Notes: generated by a model from the letters alone, not told the origin. DNA of 33,688 nucleotides from Henriciella sp. (GCA_013213825.1 JABSQA010000022.1:1-33688); one strand, 5' to 3'; shown: positions 23,092-33,372, numbered from the stretch's first letter. A program made the numbers and translations.

Positions 23092-24255
23092 CTAGGCGCG
23101 CGAATTGAGCGGGTCTTTGCGGCCCAAATGCACTGCCCCGACCAATCCGAAACAGGCTGCCGTGGTGATCATCACCGTGCCACCATAGGATAAGAGCGGC
23201 AGCGGAACGCCGACCACAGGCACCAGGCCCAACACCATCGCAACATTGAACAAGATATAGAAGGCCACGGTTGCCACCGCCCCCGCGGCGGCAAATCTGG
23301 CGAATAGACTCGCGGCCCTGAGCGCGATCACCAAGCCTAAGCCCAAAATCACCATCCAGAGCAACAGCACCCCACTGGTGACCAAGAAGCCAAATTCTTC
23401 CGCAAGCACGGTGAGAATGAAGTCCGTGTGCTGCTCGGGGATGTAATCGAGTTGCGATTGTGTGCCTTCCATATAGCCTTTGCCGGTCCAGCCGCCTGAT
23501 CCAATAGCGATTTTCGCCTGCTCGATCTGATAGCCATCATCCATGACATTCACTGAAGCGCCGGTGAGCTGCGCCAGATAGGTGTCCACACGCTCTCGCT
23601 GATAGTCTTGCAGAACAAAGAAATAGATGGCGGGGATGCTGGCTACGGCCGCCACCGCAATCGCCGTGATGACGCGCCACCACAGGCCCGCAAGGAAGAT
23701 CAATATCCCACCGGACGCAAACAGAGCCAGGGTTGTTCCGAAATCTGGCTGGCGGAAAATCAATGCGGCCGGAATCGCGATCAAAGCTAAAGCTGGCAAG
23801 TGGATCAGGAACCCGCCCGAATAATCGTTCCAACGCTTATGATAATATGCCGCCAGCGCGAGGGTCAGGGTCACTTTCATAAATTCCGACGGCTGAACGC
23901 CGATCGGCCCGATTTGAACCCAGCGCTGCGCACCGCCGCCGGTAAATCCGAAGAATTCCACTGCAACTAAGAGAACAAGAGTCGCCAAATAGCTCGGCCA
24001 CGCCGCCCAAAACCACCATCGCAATGGAATCAGCGCTGTGAATAAGAGCACGCCGAATGCGATCGCAAAGCGCACCGCTTGGCGCATGGGCAGTCCGGCT
24101 TCTTCCGGATTGGTGAACGTTGCCGAGTGCAGGATCGCGACGCCGATCATCGCCATCGCACAAATCATCAAGATCAATCCCCACGGCAGAGACCGAACCT
24201 GCGTGAAAAAGGATTTACGAGAGAAATCCAGGGAATTGGAACTTAATGCAACCAT
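23092..24255 (-). CDS. rodA: Rod-shape SEDS glycosyltransferase RodA
   Basis: A 387-residue polytopic SEDS protein that polymerises lipid II glycan strands during cell elongation, in complex with PBP2. Family motifs are intact: GAQRWVQIGPIGVQPSEFMK, RQPDFGTT, a large periplasmic loop with EQHTDFILTVLAEEFGF and the C-terminal GVPLPLLSYGGTVM. About ten hydrophobic segments are seen. It starts two bases after the mrdA stop, the last gene of mreB-mreC-mreD-mrdA-rodA. Confidence 0.96.
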   Translation of the reverse strand: MVALSSNSLDFSRKSFFTQVRSLPWGLILMICAMAMIGVAILHSATFTNPEEAGLPMRQAVRFAIAFGVLLFTALIPLRWWFWAAWPSYLATLVLLVAVEFFGFTGGGAQRWVQIGPIGVQPSEFMKVTLTLALAAYYHKRWNDYSGGFLIHLPALALIAIPAALIFRQPDFGTTLALFASGGILIFLAGLWWRVITAIAVAAVASIPAIYFFVLQDYQRERVDTYLAQLTGASVNVMDDGYQIEQAKIAIGSGGWTGKGYMEGTQSQLDYIPEQHTDFILTVLAEEFGFLVTSGVLLLWMVILGLGLVIALRAASLFARFAAAGAVATVAFYILFNVAMVLGLVPVVGVPLPLLSYGGTVMITTAACFGLVGAVHLGRKDPLNSRA

Positions 24256-24257
24256 GC

Positions 24258-26183
24258 TTACCGGGCTCCACCGCCCGTCGTGCCGCCGCCGATAGAGGCT
24301 GTCTGCGTATAAGAGGGTGCACGTCTGGAATCGATCCGAAGCGCCTCAGCAAGAATGTCACGCGCAACAGGGGCAGCCGCTTTCGAGCCCCCTTCCCCGT
24401 GCTCGACAATCACCGAAATCGCATATTTGGGATCATCATGCGGCGCATAAGCAACAAAGAGTGCATGATCGCGCAAACGCCGATCAATATCCTCGCCTTT
24501 AAGAATACCAGTCGCGCGTTCTGCCGCCGAAATCCGCCGAACTTGCGAAGTTCCCGTTTTGCCGGCGAGGCGCGGTCCGCCTAGTCCAAGGTCACCAGAC
24601 CTGAGCGCGGTGCCGCCTGCCTCCGATGTCACGCCAAACATCGCTGCTTTCATGCGCTGCATGTGTTCAGGGTCCATGGGCTCATCGAACGGAATGTCGG
24701 CCTCGGGGCGTGGCCCCTCTCCGATGATCCGCGGTGTGATCAGCTTGCCTTCATTGGCGATCCGAGCGGTCATTACTGCCAATTGCAGCGGAGAGGTCGA
24801 GACCTGACCTTGGCCAATGCCAATATTCAGGGTTTCGCCTTCATACCAAGGCTCACCCCGGGCCGCGCGTTTCCATTCATCATTCGGAACCACACCGCTG
24901 CGGCCGCCCATCAAGCCGAGCTCCCAGCGCTGACCGAAGCCCATCCGCTTGGAATAGTCGGCGAGATGCTCAATCCCCATGCGCTTGGCGACCTCATAGA
25001 AATACACGTCGCACGAGCCTTTAATCGCCGAATGCATATTCACTGAACCGTGGCCACGCTTCTTCCAGCAATGCCATGTATTATTGCCGAACCGATAATG
25101 GCCCGGGCAATAGACGCGCTCTCGCGGATCAATCACGCCCGCTTCCAGTGCCGCGGCAGCAACCACCATCTTAAAAGTCGACCCTGGCGGATACGTCCCA
25201 TCATAGGCTTTATGATAGAGCGGCGAATATTCCACATCATCGCGCAATACAGCGTAATCGGCGGACGAAATCCCATTGACGAAATCGTTCGGGTCAAAGG
25301 CGGGTGTCGAGACAAAAGCGAGGATGTCGCCCGTTTCAATGTCCAGCACGACGGCCGCACCGCTTTCTTCACCAAATCGATCAATCGCAAATTTTTGCAA
25401 TTCCGCATCGACGGTCAAATAGAGGTCGCGACCGGGTCGCGGCGCCAGAGTAGGATCGTCAAACTCTCGAATGATCCGGCCCGCGGCATTGGTTTCCAGC
25501 TTGCGGAACCCGGCTTCCCCGCGCAACCACTCCTCAGCGAAGCGTTCCACGCCGGAGCGACCGGTGCGCATGTCCGGGTGCTTGAACAGGCGTCGAATGG
25601 CAGCCCGTTCCTGGGCATTGGCGCCTTCGCTGAGCCGCTCCAAATCGGTTTCGCTGGCCTTGGCGACATAGCCGAGCACGTGCGCAAAGTCTCGCCCGCG
25701 TGGATAGGACCGCGTCGCCGCCATCTCAACTTGCAAACCCGGCATGCTCGGTGCGCGCACAGCAAGCCGGGAAAAATCCTCATAGGACAATTCGCTTTTG
25801 ACCGTGACGGGCTGGAAACTCGCCTGACGCCGTGCATCGCGAATGAGCCGCGCCTGGCGTTCTGGTGAAATCTCGATCTGCTCCGACAGCGCAGAAAGGA
25901 GTTTGGTCAGGTCGTCTGCCTGTTCGCGGACAATCGAAACACGTCCGGCTTGGCGATGCGCCGCCAGCGCGCGACCGAACCGATCCAGAATCCGCCCGCG
26001 TTGCGGTGGGGCAAGATCCAAACGGACGCCATTCTCAGCCGCCGCCACTTCGAACCGTTCATGTTCCATGATTTGCAGCTGGAACAGGCGCGCGATCAAT
26101 CCGCCAAACAGAGCAGCGCCGCCACCCGCCGCAATCACGGCGCGGCGGTTGAACAGAGCGTCAATCGGACGATTACCACTCAT
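24258..26183 (-). CDS. mrdA: Penicillin-binding protein 2 (elongation transpeptidase)
   Basis: A 641-residue class B PBP that crosslinks peptidoglycan in the elongasome. A single N-terminal membrane segment (about residues 13-35) precedes the pedestal domain with PQRGRILDRFG. The transpeptidase domain has SxxK as STFK (Ser335, Lys338), SxN as SCD (390-392) and KTG at 542-544 (AGKTGTSQ). The Cys in the SxN motif is within known variation. The C-terminal tail is Gly/Thr rich. The ATG overlaps the mreD stop by four bases and the stop lies two bases before rodA. Confidence 0.96.
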   Translation of the reverse strand: MSGNRPIDALFNRRAVIAAGGGAALFGGLIARLFQLQIMEHERFEVAAAENGVRLDLAPPQRGRILDRFGRALAAHRQAGRVSIVREQADDLTKLLSALSEQIEISPERQARLIRDARRQASFQPVTVKSELSYEDFSRLAVRAPSMPGLQVEMAATRSYPRGRDFAHVLGYVAKASETDLERLSEGANAQERAAIRRLFKHPDMRTGRSGVERFAEEWLRGEAGFRKLETNAAGRIIREFDDPTLAPRPGRDLYLTVDAELQKFAIDRFGEESGAAVVLDIETGDILAFVSTPAFDPNDFVNGISSADYAVLRDDVEYSPLYHKAYDGTYPPGSTFKMVVAAAALEAGVIDPRERVYCPGHYRFGNNTWHCWKKRGHGSVNMHSAIKGSCDVYFYEVAKRMGIEHLADYSKRMGFGQRWELGLMGGRSGVVPNDEWKRAARGEPWYEGETLNIGIGQGQVSTSPLQLAVMTARIANEGKLITPRIIGEGPRPEADIPFDEPMDPEHMQRMKAAMFGVTSEAGGTALRSGDLGLGGPRLAGKTGTSQVRRISAAERATGILKGEDIDRRLRDHALFVAYAPHDDPKYAISVIVEHGEGGSKAAAPVARDILAEALRIDSRRAPSYTQTASIGGGTTGGGAR

Positions 26184-26731
26184 CGACCGGCCCCTCCCAT
26201 CGCATGTCTTTGTGTGCCCAGATCAAACAAAGGTGAGATCAGCATGTGCACGAATAATGTTGCGAAATAGGCGGTCAGCATGGGTGCGACCCGGACAAAG
26301 TGTCCGGACGAAATACTCGCGGTCAGCCAGACCAATCCGATCCCAAATAGCAGCGTGACCACAGGCAGCGCGAAGCTGAGCACCGGCGTGCGTTCGGTAT
26401 CCGCCATTTGAGTGACCATCGCCGAAAACCCATAGGTCAACAGATTGGCTAAGCCATGACTCCCCCACGGGGCCTGCGACGCGTCTTGAGCGAAGCCAAA
26501 TAAGAGCAAGAATACCATGGGCCCAAAACCGAGCCCGGACCGTCCCCAGCCAACCGCGGCAATCAAGCCGACATAGGGCCAGGCGAGAGGTACACCGAAA
26601 AAAGACTTAGGCGTCAGACCCACCAATCCGATCATCGCGACAACAAAAGCGCCGATCACCAAACGTGAACGCGGCCTTGCATTTTCCCAACGCAAGGCCA
26701 ACCAATCCGGGATTTCACGCAAACTGTTCAC
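26180..26731 (-). CDS. mreD: Rod-shape determining protein MreD
   Basis: A 183-residue membrane protein with about five to six hydrophobic segments. Sequence is weakly conserved, as usual for MreD, but GFAQDASQAPWGSHGLANLLTYG matches the family core. Identity rests mainly on its position between mreC and mrdA, with ATGA overlaps at both ends, which shows tight translational coupling. It acts as a membrane partner of MreC in the elongation complex. Confidence 0.92.
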   Translation of the reverse strand: MNSLREIPDWLALRWENARPRSRLVIGAFVVAMIGLVGLTPKSFFGVPLAWPYVGLIAAVGWGRSGLGFGPMVFLLLFGFAQDASQAPWGSHGLANLLTYGFSAMVTQMADTERTPVLSFALPVVTLLFGIGLVWLTASISSGHFVRVAPMLTAYFATLFVHMLISPLFDLGTQRHAMGGAGR

Positions 26732-27588
26732 GACCCATCTCCCTCGCCGAGATCAGCCACTTCGGTTTCCACTGGAAAGGCTTCGGGCGGCGCAACCGTG
26801 ATTGTCGGCTTCAAGCGAACATAGCTCAATTGCCCTGCCAGCATGGAAAGATCGACCCGCACTTCTTTATCGGTCTTGCCGCGGACATGCCCAACCACAA
26901 CACCGCGTGGGAACAATCCGCCCTCGCCCGAGGTGAGAATACGCTCATTCGGTAAGAAATCGTCCTGCTCCGGCAAATCCGTGAGCCGCCCTAGCCCATC
27001 GCGCCCACCAAACATGATTGCGCGGAGGCCGCTGGCTTCGCCCATGACGGGGACTCGGCTGTTAAAATCAGTGATTTTTAGAATGCGCGATGACCGCTGC
27101 CCGACTTGCACGACCCGGCCCACGAGGCCGCGATCATTTTCGGCATAATAGCCTTCCTGCACGCCATTGGTTGCGCCCGCATTCGCGAGTAGTGCTTCCG
27201 CAAATGGCCCATCTGTTTCAGCCATGATCCGCGCTGTCACTTCAGCGCCGCCGGGCTCGCCCTGCATGTTCAAAATGTCTTCATAGACTTCCAGCCGCTC
27301 GGCCATGGTCAAGGCGAGCGCTTTATATTGCGCCAATTCGCGTACACGGGCTTCCAATTCGAGAATCCGGCGCTCTTTCGCCGAAGCGCCGCTAATCCGG
27401 TCGATCAGACTGGGGCGCGTGACATGATAAAGCTGGTCTGAAGCCGCCGTTCGGATCGGTTCGACCCCTTCACTCAAACGCGGCGATGTTTGTAGGAGCA
27501 AAAGTGCCAGCAGCCCCGCAATGGCAATAAAAAATCCATACCGGCGGAGCGGTCGCTGTCTGTATCCCTTGCCGCTGGCGCGTGGCAT
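26728..27588 (-). CDS. mreC: Rod-shape determining protein MreC
   Basis: A 286-residue bitopic protein: a basic N terminus, one membrane segment (about 16-35), a coiled coil (about 68-105, AKERRILELEARVREL) and the periplasmic beta-rich MreC domain with GLVGRVVQVGQRSSRILKIT and ILTSGEGGLFPRGVVVGHV. It links cytoplasmic MreB to periplasmic PBP2. It begins 52 bases after the mreB stop and overlaps mreD by four bases. Confidence 0.95.
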   Translation of the reverse strand: MPRASGKGYRQRPLRRYGFFIAIAGLLALLLLQTSPRLSEGVEPIRTAASDQLYHVTRPSLIDRISGASAKERRILELEARVRELAQYKALALTMAERLEVYEDILNMQGEPGGAEVTARIMAETDGPFAEALLANAGATNGVQEGYYAENDRGLVGRVVQVGQRSSRILKITDFNSRVPVMGEASGLRAIMFGGRDGLGRLTDLPEQDDFLPNERILTSGEGGLFPRGVVVGHVRGKTDKEVRVDLSMLAGQLSYVRLKPTITVAPPEAFPVETEVADLGEGDGS

Positions 27589-27640
27589 GGGCGTATCCCT
27601 CTTCTCTAATCGATTTTGGGCGCTTTAGCCCGCAATCGTG

Positions 27641-28907
<1,267 letters not shown>

Positions 28908-30440
28908 TTAGGCCGCTTTTCGCTTCAAACGGCGGGCTTCGAGCTTATTGAGTGCGTGAATATAGGCCTTCGCTGCGGCGACCAATGTGTCGGGATCTGA
29001 CGACCGGCCTGTGGCCATAATGCCCTCGCCTTTCAGGCGCACATGCACTTCAGCTTGCGCGTCCGTTCCGCCCGTCACAGCGCTGACCTGAAACAGGTCC
29101 AGCTTGCCTTCATGCGGAACGATTTTGCGAATGGCATTGAACACGGCATCCACAGGCCCGTTGCCATTCGAGCTCACGGAGTGGCGCTCGCCTTCGATCA
29201 GCACACTCAAATCCGCGGTCTGTGGGCCTTCCGATCCCGCAACGACGCGCAATTTCTCAAATGAGATACGTTCGCCAATGGCTGAGAGTTGATCATCCAC
29301 GAGAGCGATCAAGTCATCGTCAAAGACATGTTTTTTCTTATCTGCCAGATCTTTGAACCGCTTGAACGCCTCGTTCAAACTGTCCTTGTCGAGCTCATAG
29401 CCGAGGCTTTCCAGCTTGTCCCGGAAGGCGTGGCGACCGGAATGCTTGCCCATGACGAGGCTGGTTTTGGACACGCCAACGTCTTCGGGCCGCATTATCT
29501 CATAGGTTTCGGCATTTTTCAGCATGCCATCTTGGTGAATGCCGCTTTCATGCGCGAACGCATTCTTACCGACAATCGCCTTATTATACTGCACTGGGAA
29601 GCCTGTAATCCGGCTCACCATATGGCTCGCAGAGGCCAGCTTGCTGGTGTCCAATCCGGTGGTGAAGGGCAAATCATCACGGCGAACATTGAACGCCATG
29701 ACGACCTCTTCCAGCGCCGCGTTACCGGCCCGTTCGCCGAGGCCATTAATGGTGCATTCCACCTGCCGCGCACCGTGCTGTACGCCAGCAATCGAATTGG
29801 CGACGGCCAGTCCCAAATCATTATGGCAATGCGTCGACCAAATGACTTTGTCGCTGTCAGGAATGTTTTCCCGCAACCGGCGGATTAGATTGCCGTATTC
29901 TTCAGGGTGCGAGTATCCGACGGTGTCGGGGATGTTGATCGTCGTTGCCCCTGATGTGATCGCCGCATCGATACATTTACACAGGAAGTCAAACTCTGTC
30001 CGGGTGGCGTCTTCTGGGCTCCATTCCACATCGCCGACCAAGTTGCGCGCCTGCGCAACGGACCGGCCAACCGCTTCGAGTACAGCGTTCGGACCCATTT
30101 TCAATTTATGCTTCATATGCACAGGGCTGGTGGAAATAAACGTGTGAATTCGGGGCTTTGCCGCATTTCGAACCGCTTCTGCACAGCGCTCTATGTCGCC
30201 GGGGGTCGAACGGGCGAGGCCGCAAATCGTGGCCGATTTGGAGCGCCGCGCGATTTCGCTGACGGCTTCGAAGTCACCAACGGAGGCAGCAGGAAACCCG
30301 GCTTCAATCACATGCACGCCCATGGACTCGAGCAGTTCGCCTAGGGCCAGCTTCTCATTATGTGTCATCGACGCGCCGGGCGATTGTTCGCCATCACGCA
30401 TAGTGGTGTCAAAAATTACAATTTCAGTAGTGTCGGTCAT
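28908..30440 (-). CDS. leuA: 2-isopropylmalate synthase
   Basis: A 510-residue enzyme condensing acetyl-CoA with 2-oxoisovalerate, the first committed step of leucine synthesis. The DRE-TIM barrel has FDTTMRDGEQSPG (metal Asp and catalytic Arg), STHCHNDLGLA (metal His pair) and NGLGERAGNAALEEV. GKHSGRHAF lies in the linker, and the C-terminal regulatory domain for leucine feedback inhibition is complete (SNGNGPVDAVFNAI onward). It ends with a basic tail. The start ATG at 30440 is preceded by a 134-base region holding a Leu-rich leader and hairpin, which implies attenuation control. Confidence 0.96.
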   Translation of the reverse strand: MTDTTEIVIFDTTMRDGEQSPGASMTHNEKLALGELLESMGVHVIEAGFPAASVGDFEAVSEIARRSKSATICGLARSTPGDIERCAEAVRNAAKPRIHTFISTSPVHMKHKLKMGPNAVLEAVGRSVAQARNLVGDVEWSPEDATRTEFDFLCKCIDAAITSGATTINIPDTVGYSHPEEYGNLIRRLRENIPDSDKVIWSTHCHNDLGLAVANSIAGVQHGARQVECTINGLGERAGNAALEEVVMAFNVRRDDLPFTTGLDTSKLASASHMVSRITGFPVQYNKAIVGKNAFAHESGIHQDGMLKNAETYEIMRPEDVGVSKTSLVMGKHSGRHAFRDKLESLGYELDKDSLNEAFKRFKDLADKKKHVFDDDLIALVDDQLSAIGERISFEKLRVVAGSEGPQTADLSVLIEGERHSVSSNGNGPVDAVFNAIRKIVPHEGKLDLFQVSAVTGGTDAQAEVHVRLKGEGIMATGRSSDPDTLVAAAKAYIHALNKLEARRLKRKAA

Positions 30441-30480
30441 CTGTCTGGCCTGGTGATCTGAGAAACTTTTTAAGGTCTAT

Positions 30481-30530
30481 CCCCTGGCCGTGGACGGAAG
30501 CGCTATAGCACCGTCGCTACCGGCCAGGGG
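30481..30530 (-). promoter_or_regulatory. leuA attenuator hairpin
   Basis: CCCCTGGCC (30481-30489) and GGCCAGGGG (30522-30530) form a perfect 9-base stem, with a second GACGG/CCGTC stem (30493-30497 with 30511-30515) inside. On the transcribed strand the first arm lies within leader codons directly after the Leu run, so a ribosome stalled there would mask it. No T-run follows, so the exact mechanism (Rho, pausing or an anti-structure) is open. Confidence 0.6.
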
Positions 30531-30574
30531 CCAGTAAGGAGGAGTAGGCTCATAAGAGGCAAATTCTTGCGCAT
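30503..30574 (-). CDS. leuL: leuA leader peptide (23 aa, Leu-rich)
   Basis: A 23-codon ORF starting MRKNLPLMSLLLLTG and ending in TVL before TAG. Seven of its residues are Leu, including four consecutive codons (CTA CTC CTC CTT). It lies 62 bases upstream of leuA and runs into the hairpin at 30481-30530, the classic layout of ribosome-mediated transcription attenuation by leucyl-tRNA supply. No ribosome binding site precedes the ATG. The predicted start of transcription falls at or next to the ATG, so the leader may be translated from a leaderless mRNA, as reported for trpL in rhizobia. Confidence 0.75.
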   Translation of the reverse strand: MRKNLPLMSLLLLTGPWPVATVL

Positions 30575-30581
30575 GACCACT

Positions 30582-30610
30582 GCAATGCGGCGACGGGCCG
30601 ACAGTGTCAA
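30582..30610 (-). promoter_or_regulatory. Candidate leuA promoter
   Basis: A perfect TTGACA (30610-30605) followed after 17 bases by CATTGC (30587-30582), a weak -10. Transcription would start near 30575, one base before the leader ATG. It lies just after the stop of the VTT-domain gene (30615). Confidence 0.45.
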
Positions 30611-30614
30611 CAGG

Positions 30615-31331
30615 CTATTCTGCATTGAGCGCAATATTTTCCCCTTTGCGGCGCCGGTGCCGCACATAGAAAAAACCGCCCAGGAAGACCAAGAAAGCCG
30701 CCAGCGCGGCGCCAATCGCCAACCAAATATTCCCGGCGAGCGCGGCTTGAATCGCCTGCAACCCAAATGCCACCAAGGCGATTTTTGGGATCACACCCAG
30801 CGCCATTCCCCCAAGATAATGCGGAAACGGCGCGCGGATTGCGCCGAATAACATATTCACCATCAGGAAGGGCCCCGTCGGCACGTTGCGGACGATCGCA
30901 CTCGCTGCGAAGGCGTTACGGGCGACAAAATCAGCAAATTTTTTAATTCGCCCTTGGCCAAGCCGCGCCAGCATTGGATCCCCGAAGAAGCGACCAATCC
31001 AGAACGTGATCGTGCCTGAGCAGAGGGTTGCGACCCAGGACCAAATCGCGCCCCAGAGCGGCCCGAATGCGTAAATCGCAATACCGAGCAATAGGAATTG
31101 CGGCACACCGATAAAAGCGCAGGCGCAAAATGTCAGGATGATCGCGGGTACACCCCAAGGCCCGTCTGCAAAGGTCGCAATCGCCCGTTCCAGCGCCTGC
31201 AGATCCAAAAATTCCGTGTAGCGCCCGAACAGAAATAGACTCGCGACCAAGGCCAATGCGCCGACCCCGAGCCAAAGCCCCAGTTTGGGCCGGCTGGATT
31301 TCGCCCCAGTTTCTGTTGGTTGGTCTGACAT
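30615..31331 (-). CDS. TVP38/TMEM64-type VTT-domain membrane protein
   Basis: A 238-residue inner-membrane protein of the DedA/VTT superfamily. About five to six hydrophobic segments are seen, with the VTT core GVPQFLLLGIAIYAFGPLWGAIWSWVATLCSGTITFWIGRFFG and the second half VRNVPTGPFLMVNMLFGA. Relatives take part in lipid scrambling or undecaprenyl-phosphate and phospholipid flipping; the specific role here is unknown. The tail is basic (RHRRRKG). ATG at 31331 is preferred; an upstream start at 31370 would add 13 residues. It is divergent from the esterase gene and ends five bases before the leuA -35 box. Confidence 0.82.
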   Translation of the reverse strand: MSDQPTETGAKSSRPKLGLWLGVGALALVASLFLFGRYTEFLDLQALERAIATFADGPWGVPAIILTFCACAFIGVPQFLLLGIAIYAFGPLWGAIWSWVATLCSGTITFWIGRFFGDPMLARLGQGRIKKFADFVARNAFAASAIVRNVPTGPFLMVNMLFGAIRAPFPHYLGGMALGVIPKIALVAFGLQAIQAALAGNIWLAIGAALAAFLVFLGGFFYVRHRRRKGENIALNAE

Positions 31332-31523
31332 GGCCCTTCCCTGCGCTGCACGGGCAGCGAGGTCAAGCATGCGGGATCAGAGCGGCCTCGGCGTCTCCTC
31401 CGAACCATAAGGCCAGAGCCCCAAATCGCAGGAGATTAAATTCCGGTCAGCTTCGGCGCTACAAGGTGGCCGCAAGCCATTGAATCACTGAGAGTGAGAT
31501 CGCTGATCAACGCGGAGCCCGTC

Positions 31524-32408
31524 ATGCACCTCAAAACCCTTTTCCTTCTGGCCTTCATTGCGGCATGCCAAGTCTCAGTTTTGACGGATATCGCTAGGGC
31601 CGAGCCGGTCTCTTTAGCCAATACCGAAACCTTTACGCTGACCTCGGACCGCGTGGGTGACACCTATTTTATCAAAGTCGCCTACCCACGCGATTATGCT
31701 GAAAGCGACAAATCATATCCGGTCTTGTACGTGACCGATGCAGAGACCAATTTTGGCGCTCTTCAATATGTCGCGCAAAGATTGGCCAAAGATCGGCTCA
31801 TCCCTGAACTGATCCTTGTCGGCATTGCCTATGATACCAGTTATGACGATTTTTATCGCCTCCGCGCCAGAGACTTGCGGCCGTCTATCCCAGACGATCC
31901 GGACTTTGATCTTGGCGGGCGAGAAGATGAAGGCAAAGCCGAGCAGTTCGCTGACTTCCTGCGCCACGAACTGTTCCCGCACATTGATGCCAACTATCGC
32001 ACCGTCGCAGGCGACCGCGCCTATTATGGGCATTCCTATGGCGGATTGTTCGGGGTTTGGAACCTTATGTATGAGACCGACCTGTTCAATCGCTATGTAA
32101 TCTTAAGCCCCTCGCTATGGTGGGGCGAATTATGGTGGGGGCGTCCGCGGGTCAGCCATGGCTACCATATCCTGCCGAAACGCGCGGCGACGGATGGCTC
32201 GCCGGAAACCGATGCCCGTGTGTTTGTCGCATCCGGTGAATTGGAACCCCGGATCGATGAGCTCCAACAAGACTGGGTCGACGCCATCCGTCCCATGCTC
32301 GATGCCAGTGTTGAGATGTACGATGTGATCTATGAGAACGAGACCCACCGAACGATATTTGGACGCGGTGTGATGGATGGCTTGCGGTTTGTCTATGAGG
32401 ACGATTAG
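31524..32408 (+). CDS. Secreted esterase of the D-family (alpha/beta hydrolase)
   Basis: A 294-residue protein with a Sec signal peptide (hydrophobic LFLLAFIAACQVSVL, cleavage likely after IARA). The domain resembles Pfam putative esterases (esterase D / siderophore-esterase type): YPVLYVTDAE near residues 65-74, nucleophile elbow GHSYGG with Ser161, LSPSLWWG after it, and a late ETHRTIFG with the probable catalytic His. The substrate is unknown; related enzymes hydrolyse ferric siderophores or short acyl esters. GGAG six bases before the ATG at 31524 favours this start over one ten codons upstream. Confidence 0.82.
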   Translation: MHLKTLFLLAFIAACQVSVLTDIARAEPVSLANTETFTLTSDRVGDTYFIKVAYPRDYAESDKSYPVLYVTDAETNFGALQYVAQRLAKDRLIPELILVGIAYDTSYDDFYRLRARDLRPSIPDDPDFDLGGREDEGKAEQFADFLRHELFPHIDANYRTVAGDRAYYGHSYGGLFGVWNLMYETDLFNRYVILSPSLWWGELWWGRPRVSHGYHILPKRAATDGSPETDARVFVASGELEPRIDELQQDWVDAIRPMLDASVEMYDVIYENETHRTIFGRGVMDGLRFVYEDD

Positions 32409-32502
32409 GCCTTGGGTCAGTTAGAGAAAAGGTGATCGACTCTCGCCCAAAAAGCCGCTTAGTTGAAGGCAACTTTTCTAACGCCAAGGAGCGATCGCCG
32501 AT

Positions 32503-32955
32503 ATGAGCGAGCGGCTTGTTTATGTCGAACTAAAGTCGGGCCAATCAAACTCCGGGCCCGCTTGGATCAGCATTGCGACCACGTCTAAAACCGGGGCAAC
32601 AATTTACTCAAACGGAAAAGCGTTCAGAAGCCTCAAGGGAAGCGGATTCATCGCCAACTATTTCGACATCGAAACCGGCTAAGAGTACTGGATTTCTGGT
32701 GTCAAAAAGAACAACCAAGACCGTCACTGGGCTGGATCGGGAAATATTATGATAGATCACTCGGCGATCTCTGCATACTTGGCGGAAACGGGTCGAATGA
32801 AACTACCGAGAAATCTCATTCCGACGGAACTGGCGCCTTCCGAACAACGAAAACATCATCAACAATTGGAAAATCAATCTCTCATAGGTGACGAGGCCGA
32901 TGTTCGAACCGAACCGCCAATGAGTCGAGCGGCTTACATTAAGAGCAAAGTCTAG
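32503..32955 (+). pseudogene. Small conserved protein gene interrupted by an in-frame TAA
   Basis: One reading frame runs from ATG 32503 (AAGGAG upstream) to TAG 32955, broken only by TAA at 32680-32682. Before the stop: SERLVYVELKSG and KAFRSLKGSGFIANYFDIETG; after it: EYWISGVKKNNQDRHWAGSGNI. This matches a short protein family often mislabelled 1-deoxyxylulose-5-phosphate synthase in databases, in which I recall ETGEEYWISGVKK across this point. The TAA would thus replace GAA by one base change. The downstream part has its own ATG at 32749, but that would lack the conserved core. The function of the family is unknown. Confidence 0.7.
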
Positions 32956-32967
32956 CTGTCGGGTTTC

Positions 32968-33372
32968 TCACGCCTTTCGCCGCAAAAACTTCAATCCCGA
33001 CCAATCTTGGTCCACTGCACAGACTTTCACATCGACCCAGCCAAGTGGCAGGATATGGTCGCGAAAGTGCTGCTCGGTCAGGTCATGATAGAGGGGTGAA
33101 GATTTCTTCGGCCACGAGACCCAAATCATGCCGCCGTCTACACTGCTTTTCAGCGCACGATCGAAAAGCGGCGCAACATCCTTGCGGCGGCGACAGAAGA
33201 CATGGACGAAATCAGCGGGCGTCGCGCGGCTGAAAAATTGTGCCCTGTCGACGCCAATGAGCAAGTCCCGATAGTGCTCCGGTGGCCGGATAGTTAGGCA
33301 GCGCATGCCGGGCTTGATCCCCAGTTTTTGGTAAAGCGGTTTGCCTGAATATCCGGCCGTTTTCTGCGTCAT
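32968..33372 (-). CDS. DUF3052 family protein
   Basis: A 134-residue cytoplasmic protein of the DUF3052 family, of unknown function. Typical motifs are AGYSGKPLYQKLGIKPGMR at the N terminus, GGMIWVSWPKKSS in the middle and GWVDVKVCAVDQDWSGLKFLRRK at the end. Length is normal. Its ATG overlaps the stop of the SRPBCC gene by four bases (ATGA), so the two are coupled; such DUF3052-SRPBCC pairs suggest a shared role, not known. It converges on the interrupted gene at 32503-32955, with 12 bases between stops. Confidence 0.85.
   Translation of the reverse strand: MTQKTAGYSGKPLYQKLGIKPGMRCLTIRPPEHYRDLLIGVDRAQFFSRATPADFVHVFCRRRKDVAPLFDRALKSSVDGGMIWVSWPKKSSPLYHDLTEQHFRDHILPLGWVDVKVCAVDQDWSGLKFLRRKA

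Noticed and set aside
25050-25868. Long plus-strand ORF (272 codons)
   Set aside because: Entirely antisense to mrdA; His/Arg/Pro-rich composition typical of a shadow frame.
32461-32478. AGTTG-AAGG-CAACT hairpin with TTTT after the esterase gene as a terminator
   Set aside because: Only five base pairs, AT-rich, and it lies close to the next ribosome binding site; too weak to call.
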